From Hemerocallis citrina (taxonomy: Eukaryota > Streptophyta > Magnoliopsida > Asparagales > Asphodelaceae): a stretch of 64,000 bases of DNA. A program made the position numbers and the translations under genes. The notes beneath the pieces were generated by a model, which ran no database searches, was not told where the DNA came from, and saw nothing but the letters and a program-made list of their open reading frames with translations. The stretch covers positions 154,324,706 to 154,388,705 of the forward strand of contig CM030358.1 of NCBI GenBank assembly GCA_017893485.1, written 5' to 3'. This document shows, in pieces, positions 42,534-52,205 of the stretch; the first letter of the stretch is position 1; each line of letters opens with the position of its first letter.

Positions 42534-44828
42534 TCAGCCTAGGATGACATTATATGCGGCCGGGACGTCGACGACCATAAAGTCCATCGGCTCGGTCCGG
42601 GTAGTAGGGGTCTTCCCAGCAGTTACGTCTAGGGTTATAACCCCCTCGACAGTTACTGGTACCCCCGTGAACCCGTGGAGCGTGTAACTGGCCGGCTTGA
42701 GACGGTCCCGGGACAGTTGCAGCCCTCGAAAAGCCGAGAGGAAGAGGATGTTCACCGAGCTCCCGTTGTCTACCAGGACCCTCTGCACCTTGAAGTTTGC
42801 CATGCGAAGGTCGATGACGAGGGCGTCGCAGTAGGGAGTTCTGACCCCCTCGAGGTCTTCATCGGAGAAAGTCACTGGGACGCCGAGGCCTTTGGGGGGA
42901 GGGGCGCTGTGAACTGAGTTGACCTCTCGGACGAAGGCCTTCCGAGAGGAGTTGGAGGAGCCCCCCATGGGGCCTCCGTGGATGAGGTGCAGAACTCGTT
43001 CTTCCTCGAACTCGGGGGTCTCATCGCGCCGCTCGGAGCGCTTGTTAGCCTCCCGAGGCGGAGGAGTGTTGCGATCCGCCCGATCGTTTGCCTTTACAAA
43101 TTTGGCCAACTGCCCCCTCTGGATGATGGCCTCTATCTCATTTTTCAATGCCCGGCAGTCGTTGGTGTCATGGCCGTGGTCCCGGTGGTAACGGCACCAT
43201 TTCTCTTTGTTCCTCCTCTTGGCCGGGGTGTTCATTCTCGGAGCCAGAGGTATGACTCCTTCTTTCTCCACTTCCATCAGGATGGTGGAGACATTGGTGG
43301 TGAGGGGAGTGAACTTCTCGAACCTGGGGGGAGGACGGCGCTGGCCGCTATTGTCCTTCTGCAACTTTTTGGACCCTTCCTCCTCTGCTGTCTTCCTCTT
43401 CGAGCCGGAGGTAGATCCTCCGAAACCCGGGAGGCACTCGGCCTCTTCCGCCCGAATGTACTTCTCGCACCTTAGGAGAAGATCGGCGAAGTTGTGCGAG
43501 GGCTTCTTGGCGAGGGACGGCCGAAGGTTGGAGTTGAGGACGTTCGACTGGAACGCAACGGTCGCCACTGACTGGTCTAGGGAGGCGATAGACCTGACCT
43601 CTGCGGTGAATCTCCTCACATAGTCCCTCAGCTTTTCTCCCCTCTCCTGTCGGAGGTGGAGTAGGGAGAGGCTCGTCTTCTCAGTTCGCCTGCTACTCAC
43701 AAAGTGAGTTATGAAGAGCGTTTCGAACTGTTCGAACGAGAAGATGGAAGAGGGAGCGAGCCTGGAGTACCATTCCCGAGCCGACCCCTTGAGGGTGGCG
43801 GGGAAGGTCTTGCAGAGCATGGCGTCGGAAGCTTGATGGATCAGTATTAAGGTCTTGAAGCTTTCGACGTGATAAACTGGGTCGGACTCCCCTGAGTACG
43901 TTTCAAACTGCGAAGGTTTGAAACCCCTCGGTATGGGGGCCTCCATGATTGTCCGAGAGAAGGGGGGTCTGCTCGGACGAACGGTCCCTGCTCTCGACTC
44001 CTCCTCTTTGTCCATGCGACCGATGTGCCTCTCCACCTCGTGGAGACGACGGTAGAGGGCATCGTCCCTCCGCTGGTAATCATACGATCCCCTGGACTCC
44101 TCTTCATAGGAAGGGGAGCGGGGACTACGGCATCGGTAGTCCTGGGATTGGCGAGGACTATGTTGATGTTGCTGGCGAATAGGCACCGGGAGAGGACTTA
44201 CGGATCGATGGCGAGGACTTGGAACCCGTAGGGGTGTTGGAACCCTTGGGGCATCAATGTTGTTATTGCGGAGGTTGAGGGCCTGCAACACTGTAGCCTG
44301 GAACTGTAAGAACTCGGCACGAGTGATTGGTGCCTCATTGCTCCTCAGATGATGTTGCTCGGCAGGGGAATGCAGCCTCCTCCTATGACGCTCGGGAGAC
44401 TCCCTCCGGCCCCTTCGGTCCGGAGACCTCCTACCGTCTCGGCGATGAGGAGATCGCTCACCATGATGCTGGCGAGAGGCTCCCTCTCCGGCCCGCCTAT
44501 CATCTAGGTGGTTGTGAAGGTCCTCTTCCTTTTGGCGATTCAGAACGGTGTTGCAGAGATCGGAGGCTCGGGGGTGATGGGAAGCCATAGAGTCCGAGGA
44601 GGCATTGTGAATAGAGACATGGTCTGGATGGAGCGGTTGTTTCTGCCTCCTCTGGTTCTGACCGGCAGGGCCATTAGGGGGTGGTTGGTTCGGATGAGGA
44701 GGCTGGCCCTGTGGGGCCGGGGGAGGAAGTTCGGGCTGCGCAGCAGGGTGCGCGAGGACTTCCTCTTGTTGATCAGCGGGGTTGGGCCTGTGGTTGGACC
44801 CCCTAGATCTGACCTTCTTGGGAGGCAT
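42534..44828 (-). CDS. gag: Tat-B gag-protease polyprotein, open to a premature stop
   Basis: 764 codons from ATG 44828 (MPPKKVRSRGSNHRPNP) to TGA 42534. The N-terminal third is Pro/Gln/Arg-rich with RRDGRRSPDRRGRR-type segments. The Retrotrans_gag domain spans about residues 300-460 (RTIMEAPIPRGFKPSQFETY, EWYSRLAPSSIFSFEQFETL, FVSSRRTEKTSLSLL). A histidine/cysteine motif WCRYHRDHGHDTNDC follows near 570. The retropepsin-like protease is at the C-terminus, with active-site segment VLVDNGSSVNIL near residue 685 (DNG where many relatives have DGG or DSG). The frame stops at YNVILG, where the next codon TGA stands in a CpG context, and the reading continues in frame beyond it. Gag and pol appear to have been one long frame. 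Confidence 0.85.
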   Translation of the reverse strand: MPPKKVRSRGSNHRPNPADQQEEVLAHPAAQPELPPPAPQGQPPHPNQPPPNGPAGQNQRRQKQPLHPDHVSIHNASSDSMASHHPRASDLCNTVLNRQKEEDLHNHLDDRRAGEGASRQHHGERSPHRRDGRRSPDRRGRRESPERHRRRLHSPAEQHHLRSNEAPITRAEFLQFQATVLQALNLRNNNIDAPRVPTPLRVPSPRHRSVSPLPVPIRQQHQHSPRQSQDYRCRSPRSPSYEEESRGSYDYQRRDDALYRRLHEVERHIGRMDKEEESRAGTVRPSRPPFSRTIMEAPIPRGFKPSQFETYSGESDPVYHVESFKTLILIHQASDAMLCKTFPATLKGSAREWYSRLAPSSIFSFEQFETLFITHFVSSRRTEKTSLSLLHLRQERGEKLRDYVRRFTAEVRSIASLDQSVATVAFQSNVLNSNLRPSLAKKPSHNFADLLLRCEKYIRAEEAECLPGFGGSTSGSKRKTAEEEGSKKLQKDNSGQRRPPPRFEKFTPLTTNVSTILMEVEKEGVIPLAPRMNTPAKRRNKEKWCRYHRDHGHDTNDCRALKNEIEAIIQRGQLAKFVKANDRADRNTPPPREANKRSERRDETPEFEEERVLHLIHGGPMGGSSNSSRKAFVREVNSVHSAPPPKGLGVPVTFSDEDLEGVRTPYCDALVIDLRMANFKVQRVLVDNGSSVNILFLSAFRGLQLSRDRLKPASYTLHGFTGVPVTVEGVITLDVTAGKTPTTRTEPMDFMVVDVPAAYNVILG

Positions 44829-44880
44829 GGTTGGAGAAGGGCTAGTTGAAGAGGAAGAGGCGGAGGCTATTCGTATGGCT

Positions 44881-44898
44881 TTCCCACAGACGGCGCCA
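44881..44898 (-). promoter_or_regulatory. Primer binding site of Tat-B
   Basis: On the minus strand TGGCGCCGTCTGTGGGAA lies three bases after the LTR end GGTAACA. It is the primer binding site sequence usual in Tat elements. I did not assign the tRNA. Confidence 0.8.
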
Positions 44899-44901
44899 AT
44901 C

Positions 44902-45085
44902 TGTTACCGCTGAATTCGGTGTGGGGGTAAACAGATGAGATTTGTGAGTTCGTAGGAAACCTGAATAGCTGATCCAAACCTTCTGACTCATGCCGCAACC
45001 TGCAAGGAAGTGCGATACACCGGAGTTGATTCCGGCGACGCACCCTCCGACGCTCTTGTCAGTAATCAGTGGCGATTAAGAAAGA
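44902..45085 (-). repeat. 5' LTR remnant of Tat-B (184 of about 590 bp)
   Basis: TGTTACCGCTGAATTCGG... follows the 3' LTR (21378) almost base for base until GGCGATTAAGAAAGA at 45085, then leaves it. The promoter half of the LTR is lost. The next bases (CGCTCTTGTCCGCGG) belong to the Tekay gag start or are filler. Confidence 0.85.
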
Positions 45086-45102
45086 CGCTCTTGTCCGCGG
45101 TC

Positions 45103-45168
45103 TCAGCTTCCTCCATGATGGTGCTGCCGACCACTGGAGCGAAAAGACGAAGCATTCCCACGAGCCAT
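45103..45168 (-). pseudogene. gag: Tekay gag N-terminal remnant
   Basis: ATG at 45168 opens MARGNASSFRSSGRQHHHGG, then TGA at 45103-45105. It sits 152 bp after the primer binding site, where gag starts in Tekay elements. The rest of gag is gone. Too short for a domain match, so the call rests on position. Confidence 0.5.
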
Positions 45169-45319
45169 AGTCTGCACAAAACCCAAAATAATTAGCATTC
45201 AGATCCAGTTGATTAATAATTCTTTGTGCAATGCACGGCCTGTTGGTAGTTAAGTAAATCAAGATCGAGTCAAGCATGTCTAATGTATTAGTCAAATTAA
45301 TACATTAGCCAAACCTGAG

Positions 45320-45331
45320 GCTCTGATACCA
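45320..45331 (-). promoter_or_regulatory. Primer binding site of the Tekay element, initiator tRNA-Met type
   Basis: TGGTATCAGAGC on the minus strand, ten bases after the LTR end. It is complementary to the 3' end of the plant initiator methionine tRNA, as usual in chromoviruses of the Tekay/Del type. Confidence 0.9.
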
Positions 45332-45701
45332 CTAAAAATCTTGTCACCCCCCACTTCCCAAAAGAAATACAGAATACAGTACGCGACTAAGCCCAGCGGA
45401 TAGTTTTCACCATCCATAAGCTGTACGGATCTACTTGACTTGTCACAATAGTAAATATAACAATATCCTCAATCAGGAATGCATAAACAATTATAATTCA
45501 ATGGTATTTATTCGCAACAATAATGAATATCCCAAACAAATATGATATTTGAAACAAAATAATATCCTGGGACTACAAGCCAAATACAAGTTTCAATACA
45601 GTATCATGAATAAAATAGTTCAACACAAAACATTTAAGAAATTTTTTCCAATGCGCAGCTCAAACATTTAAGAAGTTTCAATACAGTATCAGCAAAACCT
45701 G

Positions 45702-46296
45702 TGATATGGCTAAAAATAGGATTAAATCGGGACCATTCACATCGGAGACGAATCTTAAAGCTCAGGGGTAAAACGGTAATTTCACCTACTGACGGGTCTG
45801 AAATGGGAACTGGGTCTTTATTCAAAGCCCAATAACCCATAAACGGATCCACATCAACTGGGTACGGGTTCCAACCCGCTGCACACCCGGTCCAGCAAGA
45901 TAAAATCAAGGTCCCTGATTAATACTAATCAACGGTCCTGATTCACATCTATCCTTTCACTGGGAATTAGGGATTACATTCTTTATCTATACACAGGAAT
46001 TACATGCCTAATCTGATCCCTGAGATGCCGATAAATACCCCCCATCCATCTCCATTAAGAGGTAATCAATCTTTTGCCAATTTACGCTCTTTCATAATCA
46101 CTTCTGGTTACTGACTTGAGCGTCGGAGGGTGCGTCGCCGGGATCCATCCCGGTGTCTCGCACTTTTTGTAGGTTCGCAGCAGCGGCAAGAGACCAAGTC
46201 AACAAGTCGGTGAAGGTCAACAGGTTTGCCTTGTTCGTTTTCTCAAGAATCCACAAAAACTGTCTGTTTGCCCCCACACCAGATTTAGTTGTAACA
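45702..46296 (+). repeat. 5' LTR of Tat-C
   Basis: TGATATGGCTAAAAATAGG to GTTGTAACA, 595 bp. The TATA box of the other Tat copies reads GATAAATA here (46030-46037), so the promoter is probably weakened. Confidence 0.85.
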
Positions 46297-46299
46297 GAT

Positions 46300-46317
46300 T
46301 GGCACCGTCTATGGGAA
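46300..46317 (+). promoter_or_regulatory. Primer binding site of Tat-C, mutated
   Basis: TGGCACCGTCTATGGGAA, two G-to-A changes from the Tat-B site TGGCGCCGTCTGTGGGAA. Both changes fit deamination on the other strand. Confidence 0.8.
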
Positions 46318-46366
46318 ACGAAAAAGCAACCCGACCTCTCTTCATCAACGATACTAGTTTCAAGCC

Positions 46367-48073
46367 ATGCATCCAAAACAGAAGGGGAAGGCAGCAGTCT
46401 CCAACCAAAGAACCACTTCCCTTCCTCCCCTCCCTCCTCCGGTTCAAGGTGCTCCTACTCAACAGGCCCCTCAAGGGTCTCGGGGGGCTGCCCAGGGGGG
46501 CTCCCGTCAGAGTCATCCGAAGCAACATCCTCCTCATGACCAAGTCACGGGTCCCAATCCTTCAGTTGAATCCCTGGCTTCTCAAAGCCCTCCCAAGCGG
46601 GATCTTCGTCAAGTCATTGCCGACCGCCAAAAGGGGGTCGACCTTAGAACTCACCTGAATGGATGGTGGGCCCTTGGTCGAGTCCATCAACCTGAGAACT
46701 CAGGAGCTTCAAGAATCCAAACCCCCTGACGACCGAGGACTAGAAGATATCCTCCCCCGAGGAGGCAAAGAGAGTCCCCTCAGCGTCATCGGCGGAGAAC
46801 TCATTCTCCAGTAAGCCGAGCCACACATAGGGACCGCCAAGCTGGAGAGGCACCAGTCACAAGGGCAGATCTTCAAGACTTCCAAGCGACAGTCTTAAGA
46901 GCCCTCAATATCGCTTCAAAGAACGATCAGAGGCCACCTACTCATGAGCCAGCTAGGAGCCACTGCCTTCACACTCTCAGTCCTCGTCCTTCTCCAAGCT
47001 ACCATCGCCGCAGCCACAGTCCATCATCGTCCGAAGATGAGTCTTGGGGCTCGGCAAGGTATGACCAAAGAGAAGACTCGGTCTACCGCCGTCTCCACGA
47101 GATGGAGAGGCGCCTCGGCCGAATTGACAGGGAAGAAGAGCAACGAGCAATAAACCTCCGCCCGAGCAGACCTCCATTCTCCCGCACCATCATGGAGGCC
47201 CCCATCCCAGAGAACTTCAAGTCACCTCACTTTGAATCGTATACCGGGGAGTCAGACCCCGCAGACCACATAGAGTGTTTTAAAACTCTCATGATGATCC
47301 ACCATGCTTCAGACGCCCTCATCTGCAAGATCTTCCCTGCCACGCTGAAGGGGTCTGCGTGAGAATGGTACTCTCGACTCGCCCCGGCCTCTATCTTCTC
47401 ATTCGATTAGTTCGAAGCGCTCTTCCTTACTCATTTCGTGAGTAGCCGTCGGGCCGAGAAAACAAGTGTATCTCTGGTGACCCTCAACCAAGAAAAGGGT
47501 GAACGCCTAAGGGATTACGTTCGACGCCTTACCGCCGAAGCCCGGTCCATTCCCTCCCTCAACCAGTCAGTAGCCTCTGCCGCATTCGAGCGCAACGTCA
47601 CTAATGCCAACCTCAGGGCATCCCTTACCAAGAAGCCTCCTCGGGACTTCTCAGAGCTCCTACTTAGGGTGGAGAAGTACATACGGGCGGAAGAGGCCTT
47701 CGACCCCCTTGCTCTTGAGGAGACATCTTCCGAGAACAAACGAAAGAACACAAGTGAAGAAGGGACCCAAAAATTCCCGAAGGACAGTAATGGCCAGTGC
47801 CGCCCGACTCCACATTTTGAGAAGTTCACCCCCCTCATTGCTAACATATCAGAAGTTCTTATGGAGGTGGACAAGGAAGGACTACTCCGTGCTCCCCCTA
47901 GAATGAATACCCCTGGCAAGAAGAGGAACAAGGATAAGTGGTGCCGCTTTCACAGGGACCATGGCCACGACACAGATGACTGTCGGGCTCTCAAGGAGGA
48001 GATCAAAGAACTCATACAGCGGGGGCTCCTGACCAAGTTCGTCCAAAAAGAGGGGGCCGAGCTTCACCCTTGA
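46367..48073 (+). pseudogene. gag: Tat-C gag, broken
   Basis: The frame opens MHPKQKGKAAVSNQRTTS at 46367 and runs to 46729. It is frameshifted in the low-complexity region up to 47102, and then gives a good gag domain: RTIMEAPIPENFKSPHFESY, KTLMMIHHASDALICKIFPA, EWYSRLAPASIFSFD, FVSSRRAEKTSVSL, RDYVRRLTAEARSIPSL. TGA stands for the arginine before EWYSRL (47360), and TAG for the glutamine after FSFD (about 47408). The histidine/cysteine motif WCRFHRDHGHDTDDC is near the end. The frame closes TKFVQKEGAELHP-TGA at 48073, where Tat-B would go on into protease. Confidence 0.85.
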
Positions 48074-48299
48074 GGAGCCGATAAACGAACAGAAAGGCCC
48101 GATGAGCTTCAAGACTCAGAACCTCCCAGCTCCTCCCACGAGGTCTTCACCTTATCGTAGAAGTAGGATTTTGATTTTCAATAAGGCTGATGCTTGTAAT
48201 CCGGCCAACAGCATGTAATAATGGCCCGCCCTATTGAAGCAACCACTTAATTTATCTCAATAAAACTTTACATTTTTTCATTGAAAATTATTGCTCTTG

Positions 48300-48710
48300 C
48301 TTCTCGATCTTTCCGAGTCACAACCCTCTAACGACGAGTTTGGAGTCCAACACTTGGCTCGATTCTGCTTCAAATAACTTGCTCTTCAGCGAGTTAGAAG
48401 TGGTTCGCCATTCGGAATTGCTCCCACAACCGTTGAATCCCTCTAACGGCGAGTTCGGAGTCTAACACTTGGCTCGATTCTGCTTCAAATAACTTGCTCT
48501 TCAGCGGGTTAGAAGTGGTTCGCCATTCGGAATTGCTCCCACAACTTTTGATGCTCTCTTAAACGACGAGTTCGGAGTCCAACACTTGGCTCGATTCGGC
48601 TTCAAATTACTCGCTCATAAGCGGGTAAGAAGTGGTTCGCCATTCGGAATTGCTCCCACAACCGTTGATTCTCTCACATAAGCAGCGAGTTCGGAGCTAA
48701 AACTCTCCCC
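48300..48710 (+). repeat. About 118-bp tandem repeat, 3.3 copies, in Tat-C
   Basis: ACACTTGGCTCGATTC recurs at about 48347, 48467 and 48583. CGGAATTGCTCCCACAAC marks the end of each unit. It is the counterpart of the 110-bp array of Tat-B (27665-28345) in the opposite orientation. Confidence 0.85.
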
Positions 48711-49385
48711 TAGAGTTGCTCCTCACACTTGTCTCACAAATAGCTCTCTTCCAGAGCCGAGCTCTTCACTCCGCTCGCCTCCAAAGCGGACCTCTTCTCA
48801 ACGAGTTCGGAGCTCACAACTCTCTCCTAGAGTTGCTCCTCAAACTCATCTCACAAATGGCTCTCTTCCAGAGCCGAGCTCTTCACTCCGCTCGCCTCCG
48901 AAGCGGACCTCTTCTCAACGAGTTCGGAGCTCACAACTCTCTCCTAGAGTTTCTCCTCAAACTCATCTCACAAATGGCTCTCTTCCAGAGCCGAGCTCTT
49001 CACTCTGCTCGCCTCCGAAGCGGACCTCTTCTCAACGAGTTCGGAGCTCACAACTCTCTCCTAGAGTTGCTCCTCAAACTCATCTCACAAATGGCTCTCT
49101 TCCAGAGCCGAGCTCTTCACTCCGCTCGCCTCCGAAGCGGACCTCTTCTCAACGAGTTCGGAGCTCACAACTCTCTCCTAGAGTTGCTCCTTAAACTCAT
49201 CTCACAAATGGCTCTCTTCCAGAGCCGAGCTCTTCACTCCGCTCGCCTTCGAAGCGGACCTCTTCTCAACGAGTTTGGAGCATAACCCTCTCATAGAGTC
49301 CCTCCTCACACTCGTCTCACAAAATAGCTCTCTTCCAGAGCCAAGCTCTTCACTCCGCTCGCCCAATCCGACCCTCGAAAGTAAA
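48711..49385 (+). repeat. 117-bp tandem repeat, about six copies, in Tat-C
   Basis: GGCTCTCTTCCAGAGCCGAG recurs near 48741, 48858, 48975, 49092 and 49209, exactly 117 bp (39 codons) apart, with a diverged sixth copy near 49328. Because the period is a multiple of three, a 189-codon frame of repeated peptide (MALFQSRALHSARLRSGP) is open across it. I regard this as a by-product. Each unit also has an inverted arm pair (CTCTCTTCCAGAG). Confidence 0.9.
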
Positions 49386-52205
49386 AGAAAAAGTCTCTTG
49401 GACTTTGTAACGTAAGGGCGCGACTCTTGATCGGCTCTTGAGGCGTTACGAAAGCCCAAACGACTTTGTAACCGAGCAGCAACGGTTGGCGAAAAGGCAA
49501 AACGTTTCGATACAAGTCGAATAGCTCGGCACACGCGGGATCAAAATCCGAGCGACGTGTGATCCGACCCCAACATCAAAGAGTCCGGCTCGGATTCCGA
49601 GCAAGTGCCCATCCGAGCCCCAAAACGGAGAAAAATCACTTTTCTCTCAACATTCGCGTAAGATTTCGATCAGACGGCTCAGATCGTGCCAGCACCACTA
49701 CACGACAAGATAGTGTTTTCTTGGAAACTGTGCCCGCCTCGAGATCCGCGCTGAGATCCGACGGCTCAGATCGCTCTACGTCGCTCGGTATTTTGAGCCG
49801 AGCGACTAGCGATCCGAGCCACTCACGCCCCTTCTTTGCCCCTAGGGTCTTCCTAACACATCTTACAAGGGCCTTCCTAGCACAAGGGTCTTCCTAGCAC
49901 AAGGGTCTTCCTAGCACATCTTACAAGGGTCTTCCTAGCACAAGGGTCTTCCTAGCACATCTTCTCCGCCCCTAGGAGTGGAGCTCCTCTTCCAAAATCC
50001 CCAAGACCAAAGCGCTTATCAACTTCATGAAGACAAGAATGTTGCGGGGCTATTTTGACCATGAAGGAGGGTGAATCTTCATCCCACTCCTAAAGAGAAG
50101 TTGTAGATCTTCGAATTAGCTTCGAAACGAGAGGTCGCGCACCCCGATCGGACCTTCGTAGCACCGAGAAAGTGGACCGCAATACAGCTGCGCCGAATAG
50201 CTCGGAAATCCGAACCGAGCCACTCGCACGAGGGAAAAACCGAACCCGAGCAACTGTCAAAATCAAATCCGAGCTCTTCCCTCCGGTCGGCCGCCGAGCA
50301 AGTGCCCATCCGAGCTCCAAAACGGAGAAAAATCACTTTTCCCTCAACATTCGTGTAAGATCTCGATCGGACGGCCCAGATCTTGCCAACGTCGCTAAAC
50401 GACAAGATAGTGTTTTCTTGGGAACTGAGCTCGTCTCGAGATTCGCGCCACGATCGTGATCAACCGTCCAGATCAAGCCACATAGTTCGGATCTCCAATC
50501 CGAGCTACTGTCCTACCGAGCTTCAAAGTTGCAAAAAAATGCGCCTCAAAATTTGCGCTCGGATTTGCCGAACAAGAAGCCAAAAAATAAAAAAAGGAGA
50601 AAAAAGGTCGGGTTCAGACCCGTTAAGGGATCCAAACCCGAACCCCGTTACCCTCCTTCTTCCACTCGTTCCGGCCAAAACCAAGAGAACAAAACCCGAT
50701 CTCTTCCTCCATGCCTCGCCACCACCATGGCCGAGCTCCATCTCCAATGCCGAGCTCCCCCCTCCGTCGCCGGCTGCCTCCGACGCCGAAGCTCACACCT
50801 CCATCTCCATAAAAACCAAGCGCTTCTCTTCAAGCTCTGATCTCCGCCTCCATGGCCGAGCTCCCAACCTCGCCATGCCAAAGCTACAATTGCCTCGCCC
50901 ATTGTCTTCGAGCTCCTCTCGGCACACCCTCTTCGTTGAGCTCCTTCTGCGACGAACCCATCGTTGCCACGAGCTCCGAGCTCTCCACGAGACGAGCTCC
51001 GAGCTCCGAGCTCTATACGAGCGAGCTCAGGGAGACGAGCTCCGAGCTCTCCACGAGCGAGCTCCGAGCTCTCCGCCAACGAGCTTCACCATGGCCAACG
51101 ATGCCATCATCGACCATGCTCTGCCATGGCCGAGCTCCAGCACCCATCTTCGTCAACCTCACCCCTTCGCCTGCTCCCCTCGCATCTCCAAGCTCCACCT
51201 CCGTCGAGCGCGCCATGGTCGAGGCCTTCGCCGATCCCCATCACCTCTGTTCCGATCTCCTCTGCCGAGCTCTAACCTCTCCACTGCTGTGTCGAGCCCG
51301 TTACCTCGTCGAAGCCCCCCACGTCGCCGAGCTCGCCTCCAAACATCGTGCTCCAAGCTCCATGAACCCCCGCACGGGGTGCTCGACACGATGACGACGA
51401 GGCTCGAAGACGTAGGCCGGGGGAGAAGTCGAAGACGGTCGACGAAAGGAAGAGAGCAGATGAAGAAGAAGGAAAGAAACTGGGCGTGAAGGGAAAAAAA
51501 AATCATTATGTGCCACGTGGCGATGCCACGTGGCGTCACCTCCCGGTCGGCTGCCGAACAAGTCCCCATCCGAGCTCCAAAACGGAGAAAAAAGCCGCCG
51601 AGCGACTACGACCGTTGGATCTTCCAGAAATTCGCGCTTCTGGTGATGGACGGTCCAGATCGCGCCACGTGCGCTAAACGACAAAATAACGTTTTTTTGG
51701 GAAACGCGCCTCCTCGAGATTCGTGACGGGATCCGATGGCACAGATCGTGCCACGTGTCCAGGTAATATTTAATTTATTTATTTATTTATTTAATTGTTT
51801 TAATTATTTAAAAATTCCGAAAAAGTATTTAAAAAATCGAAAAAAATTAATTAAAAATTCTAAAAATAATTATTAATTCAGAAAAATTATTTTTAAATTC
51901 TGAAAAAATAATTATTAAATTAGAATAATTAATTAATATTTTCGATAATTAATTATTTAATTCGGAAAATGAATAAAAAATTCAAAAAAATGAGAAAAAA
52001 TTCAGAAAAATCTGGAAAAATCACCAAAAATCCAAAAAATTCTGAGAATATTTTTGGGCATTTTACAAGCCCAGAATAACACCATTACACCCCAAGCAAG
52101 ATCCAAAACTCCCTTAAGAACACCGATAAAATCCCATACGCCATTAGAACAGTAAAACTACTCCTCAAAGACTAAAAAACTCAGTCTCTAGGAGTGGGGG
52201 GATCG
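49386..52205 (+). other. 3' noncoding region of Tat-C
   Basis: It contains modules shared with the Tat-A and Tat-B repeats (ACGACAAGATAGTGTTTTC at 49704 and 50400), a short GGGTCTTCCTAGCACAA repeat (49848-49965), a GAGCTC-rich stretch (50720-51420), an AT-rich AAAATTC stretch (51760-52060) and the polypurine tract GGAGTGGGGGG (52191-52201). A 368-codon frame at 50383-51489 is open across the GAGCTC-rich stretch. It has no recognisable domain and very skewed composition. The antisense gene seen in Tat-A and Tat-B is not recognisable here. Confidence 0.6.

Larger units (their letters stand above)
21378..45085 (-). mobile_element. Tat-lineage Ty3/gypsy element with full gag-pol (Tat-B), interrupted
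   Basis: Reading from right to left: remnant of the 5' LTR (44902-45085), primer binding site (44881-44898), gag-protease (42534-44828), protease-RT linker, reverse transcriptase with two RNase H domains (40413-42068), integrase (39162-40379 and 28502-28587), a 110-bp tandem repeat array, two frames on the opposite strand (24015-27122), more tandem repeats, a polypurine tract, and the 3' LTR (21378-21967). A second, archaeal-type RNase H after the first is characteristic of the Tat clade. Without the Athila-like array it is about 13.1 kb. The outer two thirds of the 5' LTR are deleted, so no target duplication can be read. Confidence 0.9.

Noticed and set aside
44881..44898. Assignment of the Tat primer binding site to a particular tRNA
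   Set aside because: I could not match TGGCGCCGTCTGTGGGAA to one tRNA end with confidence.
50383..51489. 368-codon open frame on the plus strand
   Set aside because: Extremely biased Ser/Leu/Arg/Pro composition caused by GAGCTC repeats in the Tat-C noncoding region; several frames are open at once.
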